Source: Mantis religiosa (lineage: Eukaryota; Arthropoda; Insecta; Mantodea; Mantidae). From it: DNA of 64,000 nucleotides. The position numbers were made by a program, and so were the translations under genes. The notes beneath the pieces are model-generated. The model ran no database searches and had not been told where the DNA came from. It was given only the letters and a program-made list of their open reading frames with translations. How positions within the stretch are numbered: the first letter of the stretch is position 1; each line of letters opens with the position of its first letter. Shown here in pieces: positions 22,566 to 35,127 of the stretch. The stretch lies in contig CM060950.1 of the NCBI GenBank assembly GCA_030765055.1, positions 270,077,581 through 270,141,580 on the forward strand. Direction: 5' to 3'.

Positions 22566-23799
22566 CTAGGTAGCAACTGTAGAATATCAGCAAAGTACAG
22601 TGAAAGCCTAATATTCCACAACCATCAGCAATCTAGCAGGTTTGCAATGCATCACAATAGCACTCACCTCTGCTCATGTCTTATAATAATAACCCATGGC
22701 GCGACAGCCTAAAGAGGGCCAGGTCCAGCCAACCCGACTGCCGGCCACACACACACATACGCAAGGTAGAGGGGGGTGATCATCCATCCAACCAATACAG
22801 GGAGGAGATGTGGTCAGCATCTAGGCACCTCCAGCCGGAAAGGCTCATTTCTTCATAGCAGCACAAATTAAAATTATTTTGTTTGTTAAGAGCTTTTTGA
22901 ATTGCTAGGATCATATTAGCTCTGCCACGTGCCAGAAATTTGTCCTGCAGGTGTTCCTTCACGTCTGAGGCCATCTTTTTTAAGGACACATAAAAACCGT
23001 CAATCTGGGCTAGGTGTTAACTCACAACCTTGGGATCAGCATGCATGTGCCTAACCAATTGTCACCCAGACCAACCTATAGCATCAAGATGGTATCTTTT
23101 GTTGACATTAGTTAGCCATAATTTTCCTATTGTCCCATCAACTATAAAATCAGGTCTTAAACCATTCTGACAACTTTTATTCACACTTTTGTGCTTCTTA
23201 CTAAGTATTAAGATGGGACACCCCATCTGCCATTCATCCCTGTTTATTTATTAATACATACTGCATCTGTTAGGAACTTATATTTTAAAATACAAAGGCT
23301 TCTTCCTGAATTCTGATTTGCTCTTTCTGCACAACCCTTTCAAGTTCATATTTTCCACCAACACATGTCACAACTACAGATATTGATATCCTAAAGTTAC
23401 CATTGCCACTAACACCAGAAATCAGTTAGATGCCTGCTGATGAAGGGGTAAGAAGCATGTACAAGTACTCCTTACTTCGTAATGATTGCTGTTTCAAATT
23501 TCAATTCGTCTTTATAAAGTATCAATATATCACTGTTTCTAATACTTATATAGAAACATAATACCATCGTTAATATTAATACTGTCAAAAATAATACAGG
23601 GTTTCTACTTAAAAAGTTGCAAGTTTTTGTTGAAAATCAAGTTTACTTACATTCTTAATGAGCCCCCTTCGCTATGTTCATATCCTAAAAGTGGCTTCTT
23701 CACATAGTCTTAGAAAGAAGAAGGGCAGCTACCAGAAACAAAGTTTGATTTGGAAAATATCGGAAGCATTCAATGACTGCATTCACAATATACGCTTTG
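22566..23799. other. No gene recognised; GC-richer patch near 22690-22850
   Basis: 22690-22850 is richer in GC than its surroundings and contains CACACACACACATACGC. It may be part of a repeat, but I see no tRNA-like boxes or duplication. The 69-codon minus frame at 22780-22989 overlaps it and has no family signature. The rest is AT-rich. Confidence 0.5.
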
Positions 23800-23939
23800 G
23801 AAAAGTAGAGTTAGACTGAAAAATTCAATACCATAGAGAGGATTTGAATCCTAGTTATTATATTAAAGTTTTCAGTCTAATTCTACCTTTTCATACTTTT
23901 GCCTACAAATGGCTAGTGTGAAAGAACAATTAATTTTTC
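23800..23939. mobile_element. Fold-back SINE-B unit with 14-bp target duplication
   Basis: CAATATACGCTTTG occurs at 23786-23799 and again at 23940-23953, bracketing 140 bp. The insert begins with a hairpin: GAAAAGTAGAGTTAGACTGA (23800-23819) pairs with TCAGTCTAATTCTACCTTTT (23872-23891). The loop holds GATTTGAATCC, a reversed B box. After it comes GGCTAGTGTGAAAGAACAAT, which is SINE-B body sequence also present near 43900 and 34460. Confidence 0.75.
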
Positions 23940-24017
23940 CAATATACGCTTTGATACCACTCTGGCTTCATTTCAAAGCTATGCAATACATAGGGAGATG
24001 CTTTTAAGGCTTGCCCA

Positions 24018-24095
24018 TATGCAGGGTAGCTGAGCGGTAAAACACACATCTGGTAAGTGGACCAACATGAGGTCGAATCTTTGATGTGCATGTTT
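24018..24095 (+). repeat. tRNA-like SINE fragment
   Basis: GGGTAGCTGAGCGGTAAAAC resembles an A box of the Leu/Ser tRNA type, and GAGGTCGAATCTTTG resembles a B box. It is followed by a run of T. It does not fold as an intact tRNA. Confidence 0.5.
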
Positions 24096-25239
24096 CTTTT
24101 TTTTTTATTGTTACTTTAATGAAATGCCTTATGTTTTTCTACTGAAGTTAAATAATAATATTTTAATTAAACACATTCATTTATAAAAATACAAATAACA
24201 TATTCTTGTTGTTTTCAAAATAAATACAATATTATAAGAAAATTACCTTAACACTGGCTGTATAAATAGTTGGGCTCTTATCTATTATGAATGGTGCTGG
24301 CATACAATGTGAAGTATCCAATTGTGAAAATTTCACTAGGTATTTTTTCTCATCCATGCCCCGCAGAGTGAGGGCAGTAATAGAAGCAGAGGGTTTGTAC
24401 ACTCAATACTAAGTTAACTTCTATTTTTGTTTGATTTTACATATAGGAATAAAACATTTATTTCAGTTTAAATACAGAGCAGAGTGTTTCAGTTCTTATG
24501 TGTGAGCATAAATGCCATAAAATCAAGTAAACTTAGCAATTGGAAGTTATTTTACAATATGCATAATACTCATTTTGTATTTCTACAAAAAAGAAATCAA
24601 AATGATGTCTGGGATTTGAACATTTGTAGGTCTAGCTCGTACATACTTGTCTGTCACCGCTCGGCTATCAATGCATGTGTAGTAACTGAGACTCATTATG
24701 AGACTCAATTTTTCGTACACATTACAGTGTGCGAAAAAAGAAAGGACACCCTATGTGACTAAGCATGAAACCTATGAAACAATAAACAGTATGTGAGGAT
24801 TCTCATTATCATTATGAGAGGATTCAGTAGGATGAAGCTAAGAGATGCGTTCCATGACATCATTGTAAACTGGCCGTGGAGACAATGTTGACTTAGAAAA
24901 ATATACGCTTCCAGAGTCTGATCACTTTGTTTATCAGAGGGTATATTTTTATTTCAGAGATATTTGTGGTGGACGATTTAGAGGATTCACCATATAAACA
25001 AATAGTTTACGATGACATTATTCAACTTTTATCTATTCTCGCACACATATGCAAAGTGATCAGTGTGCAATGTAGCAGCTCAGAATATATTGTCTATTTC
25101 ATCTAAAAGTTTGTGTTTACTGAGAAATTCAAGGAATGGCTGAAAAACCTGACCATTTTCAAATAAATGTATTACACATTAAAATTTAAAAGAGTTTAAC
25201 ATAACATGTGTTTAAAATGGACTAAAAATTACAAAATGA
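24096..25239. other. No gene; tRNA-like fragment on the minus strand at 24612-24682
   Basis: On the minus strand, TAGCCGAGCGGTGACAGAC and GTTCAAATCCCAG are A and B box-like (24612-24682). The 92-codon frame at 24484-24762 spans it and is not a real gene. The remainder is AT-rich and unassigned. Confidence 0.45.
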
Positions 25240-25565
25240 TTTCTCCTTGCCCCATACAGAACAGATTGTCCAAAAAATTTGTGATTGTGAATTGTTAATA
25301 ACTATGAAAACTCTTGTAAGATTTAAAATGAGAAATTGGGGTGCATGAAATAGACAATTATGCATGAATAGTTCACATAAGTCACTAACAATTTTACTAT
25401 ACTGCAATAATCGTTCCGTGACAGCCTTTTTTCAGCGACAGACTCTGTATATTCATTCTTATCATCTGTAGGATACACTCCATGTCTTTCCTTATGTATT
25501 TTCATTGCTATTAAACATTCACAATCACAAATTTTCAGGACAATCTGTATAGGGTTAAGAATTAT
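25240..25565. repeat. Imperfect inverted repeat, arms of about 75 bp
   Basis: 25245-25325 and the reverse of 25485-25560 share AGATTGTCC, AATTTGTGATTGTGAAT, TTAATA and ATGAAAA in the same order. The right arm also codes, on the minus strand, for CDCECLIAMKIHKERH, which resembles a single C2H2 finger. It could be a decayed fold-back element. Confidence 0.55.
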
Positions 25566-25989
25566 GCTAAGCATTCTAATGGTCTATTGCAAGGGATATG
25601 GCATTGTGGAACAGAGACACTGCACTAGTCAACACATCTCCAGTAAATAATAATGGGACAGGTAGAGACTGTCAATAATAATCAGATTGTTCTGCCAGAA
25701 TCATAACAGTGTACATAATCATAATAGTGGAAGATCACACCTGCCTGTTATCTTCTGTATGTGCACAGCTTCAAATATGGTGTCCCCTCAGAAATTAAGC
25801 GTACTACACCATTTGGAAAATTTAAATGGATCAGCTTAAATATCTGTCTGCTAAACAGAGGCTATTATATTATAGAGGAATACTAATATAATAAAACTAT
25901 ATAAATTATTTTTCTGTAAGGTTGGAAATAGATTATATGAGAAAGTGCCAAAAAGCAACTGGAGTAATTTTACTAAAAAATACTGTTTC

Positions 25990-26850
25990 CTTTATTTAAA
26001 TTCTTTTACAAAACTTTGAAATATTCTCCCTTGGACACAATACAGCATTCCATTAACCATCCAAAATACTTTCTGAAGCCGTTTTGGATAGTCCGTTAAA
26101 TATTCCTTAAGTGTATGTTTTAACTCATGATCACTATGAAAATGATCCCAAAGCTCTTTTTTCACTGTAGGAAATAAGTAGAGGTCACACAGCGCTAGGT
26201 CCGGTGAATAAGGTAGATATGCCTGTCATCTCTGTGCCTGATTCCATGATTGCTTCTTAAGTCTTCATGGCATGAGCAGCAAGTAGATTATTCTGTTGAG
26301 AAATCCATCCCATTTGAGAAAGTCATGCTCTTTTGTTGACAGTTTTCTTCCTTAATGGCCCCATCAATACCTCACAACAGTAGTTAGCAGTAACAGTATG
26401 CCGCTTATCCACGATGTGATTGTACTATATTTTAAGAAAGCAAATGTACACTTTTTGCAGGTAAGTGTCATTCAGACATTCCGTGAGTTGAGGATATGAA
26501 AACTAAATCAGCCACGGTTGTAGATGTAAACTGTCATGGTCGTCATTTTAACCTATCCTCACTTTGAAGATTTCTATGGCTATTTTAACCCACAATGACA
26601 AAAGATGGACTAAATATCACATAGCATATAACTCTCTCCTGCAGGTCAGATATTAACTGCATGGCTTTGGGGAACATAAATAAAATGGAATTATGATGGA
26701 TTTAACACAACCAATATCTATGTTGTATATGAGGATTGCTTCACCATTTTCTTTTTACTGTTTAGAGGCAAAACCCACACATTTGGGAAGCAAGACAATA
26801 GTTCACAGTTTGTACCCCAACATGTAGACAGTTTTTATTTCAGATTTTTC
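25990..26850 (-). pseudogene. mariner transposase relic
   Basis: On the minus strand, the segment near 26160-26230 reads YSPDLALCDLYLFPTVKKEL. This matches the third-Asp block of mariner transposases, which perform cut-and-paste transposition with a DD34D site. It continues to the typical C-terminus (DHELKHTLKEYLTDYP … NGMLYCVQGRIF) at about 25990. Farther upstream, 26300-26480 resembles the block before it. Many stops and shifts are present. Terminal repeats were not identified. Confidence 0.75.
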
Positions 26851-26984
26851 ATTTTGTTAGACATAGAAATGAATTTTACAACTGTTCTCTTATGGTTAAG
26901 TTATTAATATATGACATAGGAGAATGTACAAGAACACAAAAAAAAAAAAAAAACATATGAAATTATTAAACAGATCCAACATCT

Positions 26985-27330
26985 ATCTATATTAAAAATG
27001 AATTGAGATTTATTAGTCTTGCAAAAACTCAAGAACAGCTGAACTGATTTGCCTGATTTTGGTTTTGAATGATTCTGTAAGTCCAAGGAAGGTTTAAAAG
27101 GTGAGAAGAAGACCTGAAGTGATAACGGATCAGGTTATTAACTAAATATACACACGCAAACCCTGATGGAATACATACACCTTTTATTCTTGACATACAA
27201 AAACATTACAACGTAGAATGGTATTCCACTCCTTGCAAAAGTCTTCAAAGCTATTTCACTAACCATATCTATATACTAAAAATGAATTTGTAAATGTTTG
27301 TATCCCCAAAACTCCGAAAAAATAGATCAC
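26985..27330 (+). mobile_element. Possible Helitron end fragments
   Basis: Two stretches start TCTATCTATATTAAAAATGA (26985) and TCTATATACTAAAAATGAAT (27275). The first goes on to CTGAACTGATTTGCCTGATT. Insect Helitrons often begin TCTATATATATAAAAATGAA and carry a CTGAACCGATTTTGATG-like segment. There is no Rep/helicase coding and no proven 3' hairpin. Confidence 0.4.
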
Positions 27331-27721
27331 AATATGAAGACAGAACAGTTGCAATTTAGCTAGCAACTTTATAATGTATGAGCGTAACCTTAAAGTTAAT
27401 ACAAACTGCTTGAATACATCCGGAACTTTCATATTATCTTTTTTCTACGATAGAAAGTTTAACTGGTTGGGAGCTCTCAATTAGTGTGTGTTATTTCGAA
27501 GTTCCTGAATTTATCTCTGGTTGAACAGGTATTTTATAAGTTTATACTCAGTTCAAGATTCATACCGCCTATAAGATGCGGGCGCAGCAATTTACGTGGA
27601 AGAACTCGAAATGCTACAAAACAAGCTAATTTTTGGTCTAATCAGACTGCACAGCAACATGAAGAATGCAATGAATGACAAGACTAGGATATCACAAACA
27701 CATGATTCAGCTAATAATCTT

Positions 27722-28030
27722 ACAGGTTTGAAACGAGCTGCTTTCAGTTACGGTTTTGGAAAACACTACAAGCAGAAATCAGGGTTGTCAATGGACAATC
27801 CACTTTATCTTTTTTGGCAAAATTATTTATGAGTGCATTTGAAACACAAATTAAAAAGCCCTTCCCATGGATCTTCAAAGTTTGGTGTAAATTTGTTGAC
27901 AGTATCTTTGCAGTAGTGCGGAATAAACATTAGGATTAAGTCTGCAAGAAACGAATATCAAATTCACAAGAGAAAAGGAAATCAATGAACAACACTCTTT
28001 CTTGGATCTAAATATCAACTCAGTGTATGT
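27722..28030 (+). pseudogene. Penelope-like reverse transcriptase fragment
   Basis: The translated pieces read QKSGLSMDNPLYLF, then FPWIFKVW and KFVDSIFAVV. These match motif B and motif C of the PLE at 16646 (MGNPLSPF and YVDDIFAIV). Motif C is FVDS, so one catalytic Asp is lost. A frameshift near 27830 separates motifs B and C. The 3' end of a PLE lies 400 bases further on (28428-28562) in the same direction. Confidence 0.75.
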
Positions 28031-28427
28031 TCTTCATATGCTTCTATAGTGGTGCCATCAATTTCAACCAAACATGACATAGAAAACCTTACAGCAAACA
28101 TTACTGTGTACTTCAGAATTAGGAATTACACTATTACATTACATATTATGTACATAATGTTTGCAAAAGCTTGCAAGACCATCTATATCCCTGTTAACAA
28201 TAATTTAGTAGTGAAACATTGCCAACGTAAGAATAACTGCTTATGTTTTCACAACCTCATGAAGTAACAAAGGAACAGCATTCCTACAATGTTCACTGAC
28301 CTCCTCTCTGATATCGATAATTGAGTAATAACACATTTAAGTGTTATTTATTTTGTTTTTCCCTTTTTTCTTAGTTGCTGTGTGTGCATTGGTTAGTAAG
28401 AATAATTATTACTTAAATTGCAATTCC

Positions 28428-28562
28428 TTTCTTGGAAGTGTTGAAAACACTGTTGTTATGATGGCCGGCTGAGGATAGAGTCAAAGTCTCTGAAACGTGT
28501 TCCGGAAAAATTTAAAAGTAAGTGTTGTTTAGTGTCATTAATCGACTCCCTTTAAATTTAAT
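28428..28562 (+). mobile_element. Penelope-like element 3' terminus
   Basis: This stretch shares TTGGAAGTGTTGAAAACA with 16006-16045 and AAATTTAAAAGTAAGTGTTG followed by TTTAGTGTCATTAATCGACT with 17930-17980. Both belong to the PLE end. It contains the 41-nt hammerhead-like motif. Confidence 0.75.
28465..28505 (+). ncRNA. Hammerhead-ribozyme-like motif in PLE terminus
   Basis: CCGG, CTGAGGA, T, stem AGAG..CTCT, GAAAC, GT, GTT, CCGG: exactly 41 nt like the two copies at 16102 and 17887. Stem II has the same first pairs but a different apex (TCAAAGT), and the central dinucleotide of stem III differs. The layout is kept while sequence varies. Stem I is a perfect CCGG/CCGG. Confidence 0.5.
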
Positions 28563-29344
28563 TACTTAAATTGTTATTTCTTTTGAGTGCTATTTTCTCT
28601 ATAGATAGCTGGAAGGTAATCCACATGCGACAATTTGGAAGTCACTCTGCTACATTAACAAGAAATCATTACAAACTATGGTTTTTTCTTGGTATGTGCA
28701 CTCTGTATTTTTTGTCTGTATAGTCCTGAGTGTTTTATTTAGCTCTTAGTGTCCTGTGAGTTTTAATTAATCTTTAAGTGTATTGTACAATATGCAGTCT
28801 CCAAAGAAACACATGGCTCATGTGCAAGTGCAAACTAAGACTAAATGTTGTAGATAGTATAAACTGTGAAACCACAGGCAACACAAGGTAATTAAGTACA
28901 TTAATCTTATTTGCATAAATATTTATACGATACCAGATAAAATAGATTGTAATGTATTTTAAGATCCTTGGGATGACACTAGGAAGCTAAGTAAACTTAC
29001 ACGAGTCACTACAATTTATGGTAAAACAATAATTACTAAATTAATGATTTTATGTTTCTCCAATAATTATTATGAAAATTCTTAAGCATACAATCACATG
29101 AGTTTCACTAAGGACTACAATAAACTTCTGTCTACCAGATCCGAGGTGTCATCATTAACTCACAACCAGTCAGGACGCACCCACTCCTGAAGTACAGATG
29201 AGAGTTCTCATGCGGGAGCTACATGTCACCTCGAACCGATTACAATGTCCCTTTCCTTAATCTCCTCATGCCACCGATCCTTAATTGTGAGACGTTGAGC
29301 ACAAGGGAGAGCTCGACTTGGTTCGCTACGGGCCGGACCACCTC
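28563..29344. other. No gene recognised; GC-richer patch at 29140-29345
   Basis: The patch at 29140-29345 (around GGGAGAGCTCGACTTGGTTC) differs in composition and directly abuts the Gypsy relic. It may be further decayed element sequence. The remainder is AT-rich. Confidence 0.45.
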
Positions 29345-29885
29345 ATTGGGCTGATTTCATACCCTAATAAGTTGATCTGTTTTACACTGAAAATGCATTT
29401 GGCAACATTGATACATAAGCCATGTACCATGTCCACAAACCTTTGAAAGGTCTATGCAGTGTTTCTTAATCTGAAAAGCATGAATGGGAATTCAAATAGG
29501 AAAAAGGGACTTTGATTGTTGTCTTTGATATGCCCGCTTCATGCACTGATTGGTTTGCATGCACAGGTCGTAAATGAAAAGATGTCAGCTCCTAGTGATT
29601 GCAATCAGTTAAGAAAGGTTTTGGATATATGTCTGGTACTGTGACCTGATTGAATTTTCTGTAATCATCACAAGACCTCCAATCATAAGATTTCTTCAAA
29701 GTTAAATGTAGGTGACTAGCCCACAAACTTTCTGAAGGTCTTTATAACCCTTGTTTAAGTATGAAGTAAAATTCCTTATGAGGTGCTATTAATTTTTCAG
29801 CTAAGAGGTCTGTAGCTTTGCGAAATACTGCTGCTCCTTTCATTTTAATGAAATGTTTAATATGGTGATTTGCATTTTTGTGTTT
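29345..29885 (-). pseudogene. Gypsy-type LTR element, reverse transcriptase relic
   Basis: On the minus strand, short pieces in different frames match Gypsy RT in order. They are RPSESLWASHLHL, DWRSCDDYRKFNQVTVPD, FRLRNTAXTFQRFVD and KCIFSVKQINLLGYEISP, each shifted from the last. The YxDD box is gone. It is a short, heavily decayed piece without LTRs nearby and is distinct from the Gypsy elements at 57001 and 61572. Confidence 0.7.
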
Positions 29886-30307
29886 TGTATTTATGTTAGG
29901 TTGCAGGACATCAGAAAGTTCTTTATGATTTGCTCTTATTGGTTGTAAATTTTTGTTAGTGTCAGTTGAGAGTAGTTATGAAAAGAGTTACCACATCAGT
30001 TAGTTATTTGTTACCTAACTGCATATCCAGCTATATTATAAGTTCTCAACGAGTAGTTTGAAATGTGTCTGCTTGCTTCTACGATCATAAATGGCCAATT
30101 GAATGTTCTTCTTAAGCTAAGTTCCAATGTATCATACATCTAGTTCCTGGTACCATTTGCTGCAAAAAGTGTAAATATCTTCATTGTTTTCTTTTTGATG
30201 TGTGTTAGTAGCACTACAGAAACAAATAGAATTTTTTGTATCCCATGTTGGTTAACAACATAGAAAAGGGAAAGACAAAAGGGTAGTCAAATTTTTTTTA
30301 GATATTA
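29886..30307. other. No gene recognised
   Basis: AT-rich sequence up to the TA that begins the Tigger element. I see nothing else in it. Confidence 0.6.
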
Positions 30308-32361
30308 CAGTAGAGTCTCAACTATCTGACCAAAACTGTCCCTGGACAAGGTCGGATAACCGAAAATGTTGGATAATACAAAATAAGTTGGGAAATAGAG
30401 TAAATTGTAGTATTATTAAAAAAATTGTTGATTTTGCTGTATTTAATGAATAATCAAACCAATTCTACCTGCAATATTGAAAAAAAGAAAGTTCCAAATG
30501 TCTTAAGAAAAGAAACTTTTCAATGCATTCTGCTTGCCTGCTGAATGACATTTCCTTGCTGCAAGATTTTGCCATCGACGAAACATCAATACCTTAGTTG
30601 CACTTGCCTCCGGCTGTTGCTCCGGGTATCTTAATGTATCACTAAAGCACTTAAACCTTCAGCGTGACCCAACTTCTTCTCGTTTTGTTCTTCAATTTCC
30701 CATTCTCCTTCATCCTCATTTTCATTACCATTCACGAAATCAACAATGTCATAGTCTGTGAGTACAAACTGTTGATCTTCTGCACACCAGTCGCATCTTG
30801 AGTCATAGCGTCCTCACAGCCAGGAATGTGGTTGAGTAAGGGAACAATGTCACCAATGTCTTCTTGTACTACCTCTTCTTTATCTTCATCATGACCTAAC
30901 AGTATGTTCCAAGACTTTGCTAATGAAATTTTGATTTCCTCTGAAGCCGGAGCCTCTAGTATGCAACGTCTTTCATGTTGAAAGATCTTAACTTTTCCAT
31001 CATGTTCTCACCATTGTCCATTTCCTCTATCAGGGACAGTAGGAGTTGTCGCCAATATTTTATTTTCAGTGTTTCCAGCACACCTTGGTCCATTGGCTGG
31101 TATAATGATATCACCTTAGGTGGGAGAAACAAGACCTTGATATCATCACTTCTAAGTTCTACATTTGGTGTGATTGGGGCACTGTCTAGTAGAAGGAGAG
31201 CTTTTCTTGGGATGTTGTTGAAAGCTAGAAACTTCTCTGTAGATGGCACAAACTGTGTAAAGAACCAGTCTTTAAAGATGGCAGCAGACATCCAAACAGA
31301 AATTTGGTTAGTGTAATGCACTGGCAGAGCATTAACAGAAACGTTTTTAAGTACTCTATGCTTTTTAGATTTACCAATCATTAGTAATTTAGCTTTGAAT
31401 TTCCCCATAACATTAGTGCAGGCAACAATATAACCCTTTTCTTACAACCTTGTAGCCATGGGCAGAGGCCTTTTTTCGGACTGCAAGAGTTTTTGATGGT
31501 AGCATCTTGAAATTTAGTCCAGTTTTGTCATAATTAAAAATTTGATCAAGAGTTAATCCTTCAGCAGGAATGAATTCTTGGAATTCCTTTTAAAATTTCA
31601 AAACATCGTCAGAGTTAGTGGACAGTTTTTCACCACAGATATTAAGCTGCCTAATACCACACCGTTTCTTCCGATGGTCAAATGCCCCAATGCTGGCAGT
31701 AAAATTCGGATCCACTTCATTGAACGCTTTCCGGAAATACAGCGCCTTCTCTTGCAGGATGGGGCCTGTTAATGCTAGACCCTTTTCTCATTTTTGACTG
31801 AACTAAAGCAATAGTGCTTCATTAACTTTTTCATATTCACATTGCTTCATTGTTTTCCTGTCTTTTAGTGCATCACTTGTTGCTCTGACAGCACACCACT
31901 TTTCAGTTTCTTCTTTCTTTTCTTTCCAGTCCTCCACTGTAGCACATCCAACACCATAATCTGTAGCCACTTTTTGAGGGTTTACCCCTTGTCCCAGTCT
32001 CTTTAATGCCGTCAACTTGTCTTTAATGAAAACAACCAGTTTCTTCCTTTTACTTGCCATATTGTACTCACAGGAAATGAAAACAATATCATCTGCACCC
32101 AAGCTATACCTGCACATTAAGTCAAGGTTCGAAGATGCACAGCCTGCTGACCAAGCACTGGTGAGAGTACTGTAACCACTCTATGCACAGGCTATCACAG
32201 AATTTAGTGCACCCTCCACACAGACTGTCTCAGAATTTAGTCACCGACAAAATAAAAATTTTAGTAAGTGATTGTTATTTGAGAAATATGCTTTTTATTA
32301 ATATGTGTCAGATAATATGGAATGTCAGATTAACGAAGGTTGGATAACTGAGACTCTACTG
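30308..32361 (-). mobile_element. Tigger-type DNA transposon with TIRs and TA duplication
   Basis: TA at 30306-30307 and 32362-32363 flank the ends. CAGTAGAGTCTCAACTATC on the left matches CAGTAGAGTCTCAGTTATC read inward from the right. The CAGT start and TTATC motif are typical of Tigger elements of the pogo group. The length of 2054 bp fits a slightly deleted autonomous copy. The transposase frame runs on the minus strand and is broken, so the element is a fossil. It is not closely related to the pogo-like element at 7968. Confidence 0.9.
30956..32117 (-). pseudogene. Tigger transposase
   Basis: The N-terminal piece (31803-32117) has the helix-turn-helix region (LTALKRLGQGVNPQKVATDYGV). 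A middle piece in shifted frames carries IFNYDKTGL with the first catalytic Asp. The last piece (30956-31408, 150 codons) has LLLLDSAPITPN (second Asp, residue 75) and SLYQPMDQGV (third Asp, residue 107). The DDD set is thus still visible, but stops and shifts split the frame into at least three parts. Downstream, out-of-frame codons continue the usual C-terminal region (SLAKSWNILLG). Confidence 0.85.
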
Positions 32362-32606
32362 TACATCCAAATTTTCTTGCTTAAAATGAACTGTAATCCT
32401 CAGCAGCTGTTTTCTTCTCCAGGTATTGTAATCACCTCAAGCTAGAATGATCCAGTAGTAAACATATGAGGTGACAGAGAGAGAGACAGACAGACAGACA
32501 GAAATCTAATAACGGAATGTTCTTAAGGTGTTGTTAGGTTATTCATATTTTGATGTCCTGGACATGCAAAGGGTTTGAAATGTCCAGTCTATCATATATA
32601 TCTTAA

Positions 32607-33295
32607 ACCTTTCAGCAATATGGATGTCATAAGACGTCCAAGTTAAAATGCCCCAAACCGATGTGGACATCTATATATGTCCTGCACATACATGCATTTA
32701 ATTCTTATTTAATGCCAATTATTTTAATCTTCCTATTTTACAATAAATATAAATTACTTCTATAAGGGATGTAAATGTGCCTTTAAAGGTTTCCTTTTTT
32801 AATTGTAGATCTCAAAACCTGGATAAACACCCAAGGGCACATCTGCAGATTCACACCAAATAATATTGCTTTCCTTGCAAACTTCTTTTTCGCAACACAC
32901 TAGACATTTTTGAAATGGTTGCAACCTTTTTGGTTGTGGTTGGGGTCCTCTTAGGAAAGTGTTTTCTCTCAAGTATGAGGGGTGATGTAGTGGTGGATTT
33001 CTTACCCCCAGTATAAAGAGGCCTCTGAGTATTATACTACTCAATTAGGTTACAGGCTGTTTATATGCACTAGTACTGGTAAATGAATGTCTTGAATGAA
33101 TTTACAGCTCTGAAAATTACTAAACAGTTGTGTATGGTTACATCCAGGGTTATAAAAATACTTTTTTTCACCATTTAACTGTTTTTCGTAAAGAGGGATA
33201 GCTAGTAATAGCTGATCCACACCACCCATATTTGACCCGTCATTTCCCCAAACAATGGAGTAACTAACATGCCATCTGTAGACCAGTACACGTCT
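32607..33295 (-). mobile_element. Second copy of the deleted piggyBac-type element, minus strand
   Basis: Its 3' end abuts TTAA (32603-32606) and begins ACCTTTCAGCAATATGG, a relative of the right end of 609-2092. The homology runs to about 33295, where the YWSTD-coding block starts; the 5' part is missing. 32799-33044 (minus) codes for the piggyBac C-terminal cysteine-rich domain (QKCLVCCEKEVCKESNIIWC), better preserved than in the first copy. Both copies lack the same catalytic region, so the deletion predates their spread. Confidence 0.7.
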
Positions 33296-33424
33296 AATGT
33301 AGGCTTACAAAATATAACATTTGCACTGGTCACTTCTGAATTCTCCTCTTAGCCCTAAATTGCCTTTAGGGGTTAGGGCTTCTTTCATCCTACTCACATA
33401 TACCTACATTTATTTCCGTGACAA

Positions 33425-33765
33425 TCTTATTTAAGAATACCTACAGAGATTATTATTTTTAATTGTCTTAAATTGACAATTATTTTATTTATTTCCAATA
33501 AGGTGGGAAAATAGGAAATGCTGTTGTTTGTGATTATATAATGTAATTCTTTATGTATACCACTTTACCATTAATTAATTTAAAGCCTGTCACTGATTTT
33601 CACACTACAGTAATTTACAAATTATAACAGAATCCATGTACAGAAAATGTTTGCATTTACTTTCATGTAAAACAGCATATAAAAAATTAACAGATGAACT
33701 GAATAATAATTTTAAAATATTAGCAAAAACAAAGAGCAATTATTTCAATAAAAATACATAATGTG
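33425..33765. repeat. Older repeat, uninterrupted copy
   Basis: Runs from near GATTATTATTTTTAATTGTC through GTGGGAAAATAGG, TAATGTAATTC and TTTACTTTCATGTAAAACAG to CAATTATTTCAATAAAAATA. It lines up with 7870-7967, 15826-16005 and 18001-18080 without the pogo and PLE insertions and so acts as an empty-site control within the same window. Confidence 0.8.
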
Positions 33766-33769
33766 ACAC

Positions 33770-34446
33770 AAACTTATATAAAATGACAAATCTTCCTCTG
33801 AAAAGCTTAATTGACAAGATCTCAAAATAAACTAAAAACAAGATCAAGAAAATCATTTGTTGCAATGTTCAGATTAATGACGGGCCATGACTGAGTGGAC
33901 ATTTGTTGAAGATTGGATTAATGACTTCCCCATGGTGCTTTTTATTTGATACAGATCAGATAACTTAAGGAACATTGATCCCCTAACTTTATGTGAAATT
34001 CTCAAAAATCAGGAAGATTTACTAGTTGAAGAATTGACACCTGCCGTGAAAGCCTTAGAACCTTGACAAGAAGATTTAGTCTGTAAATACAGGAAGGCCA
34101 GAATAAGAAACATGTTATAATCAAATTTTGAACATTAGATGCATGCACGCATTTTCACTATCATGAAATCCTCTGCATGTCATACAATAATTCTGGCCTT
34201 CCATCCTTGTCATAGTCAGAAGGCGAGCACACACCACGAGGAAACATCAAATGTTATTATGTTGCACATTTCTCTAGCTTGCCTTCTTGTCCTGGGAATC
34301 AGTACAATGATCGTCGCTTTGCAGGATAAACTAAAACCTAAAACCTTGAACTGGAGAAGTTGCTTATGTAGCCATACATATACAGATTCGTTTTCGTATG
34401 CACACAAAACACAATGACTCAAATATTAGATGCATTCGACGCATCT
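33770..34446. other. No gene recognised
   Basis: The frames at 34139-34417 and on the opposite strand have no known motif. No TIR or tRNA-like box is seen. Confidence 0.5.
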
Positions 34447-34718
34447 AGCCTATATACGGCTAGTTGTGGAGAAATTATTAATTTCCATCAATTAACTAAA
34501 ATAATAAGAGTTAAATGATAAAGCCTGGGACTCAATTATTTACGATAGTATGTCGCCACAAACGGTGTATCTCGGATGCGAGAGCCCCTAGTGGTCTACT
34601 TGCGAAATATACGAGTCAATTGGAGAATTTAATGTCAGGACGGCACGTTGGCCATGGTAGCTCAAAGGTTAAGAGCGACTGGACAGAAACCAGGAGATCC
34701 ATGGTTCAAATCCACTGA
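34447..34718 (+). mobile_element. SINE-B family copy with tRNA-like 3' module
   Basis: The body (GGCTAGTTGTGGAGAAATTA, GTCGCCACAAACGGTGTATC, GAGAGCCCCTAGTGGTCTAC) is followed by a tRNA-like module: GGTAGCTCAAAGGTTAAGAGC (A box) and ATGGTTCAAATCC (B box). The same order occurs at 43900-44190. In ordinary SINEs the tRNA part is at the 5' end. Either the unit boundary lies between module and body, or copies are joined head to tail. Confidence 0.7.
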
Positions 34719-35127
34719 GTTAGTAAAGAAAGGTAAGGACAATAACTTAGTGCTAGTCATTAATAATGTACAAACCCGTGGGCCACCTTTGCTAATGACT
34801 TGGTGGTAGGATAAGTTACAGCCAGTGCTCTTAAACAATCCTTGTAAGCAGCAGACAAATAAATAGAGATATAGAAATTAAAATGAAATTGAAGAATGAG
34901 GCAAATACAAGAAATGGAAACAAGAGAGCGTAGAGTATAAGGTACTGCAAGAGTGTACATAATCACTTTAAAGTTGATGCAGGTGGTTCAAGGGAGAAAC
35001 AAAACTGATACAATCACAAGGGAAATGTGCTATGGTAGCTATTGATGCAAATGTAGAATGTCAAGTGTTTAGAAAAAATCTGTATCATGGTGGAGGCTAA
35101 AATGAATTATGGTATAGAAGATGGCAA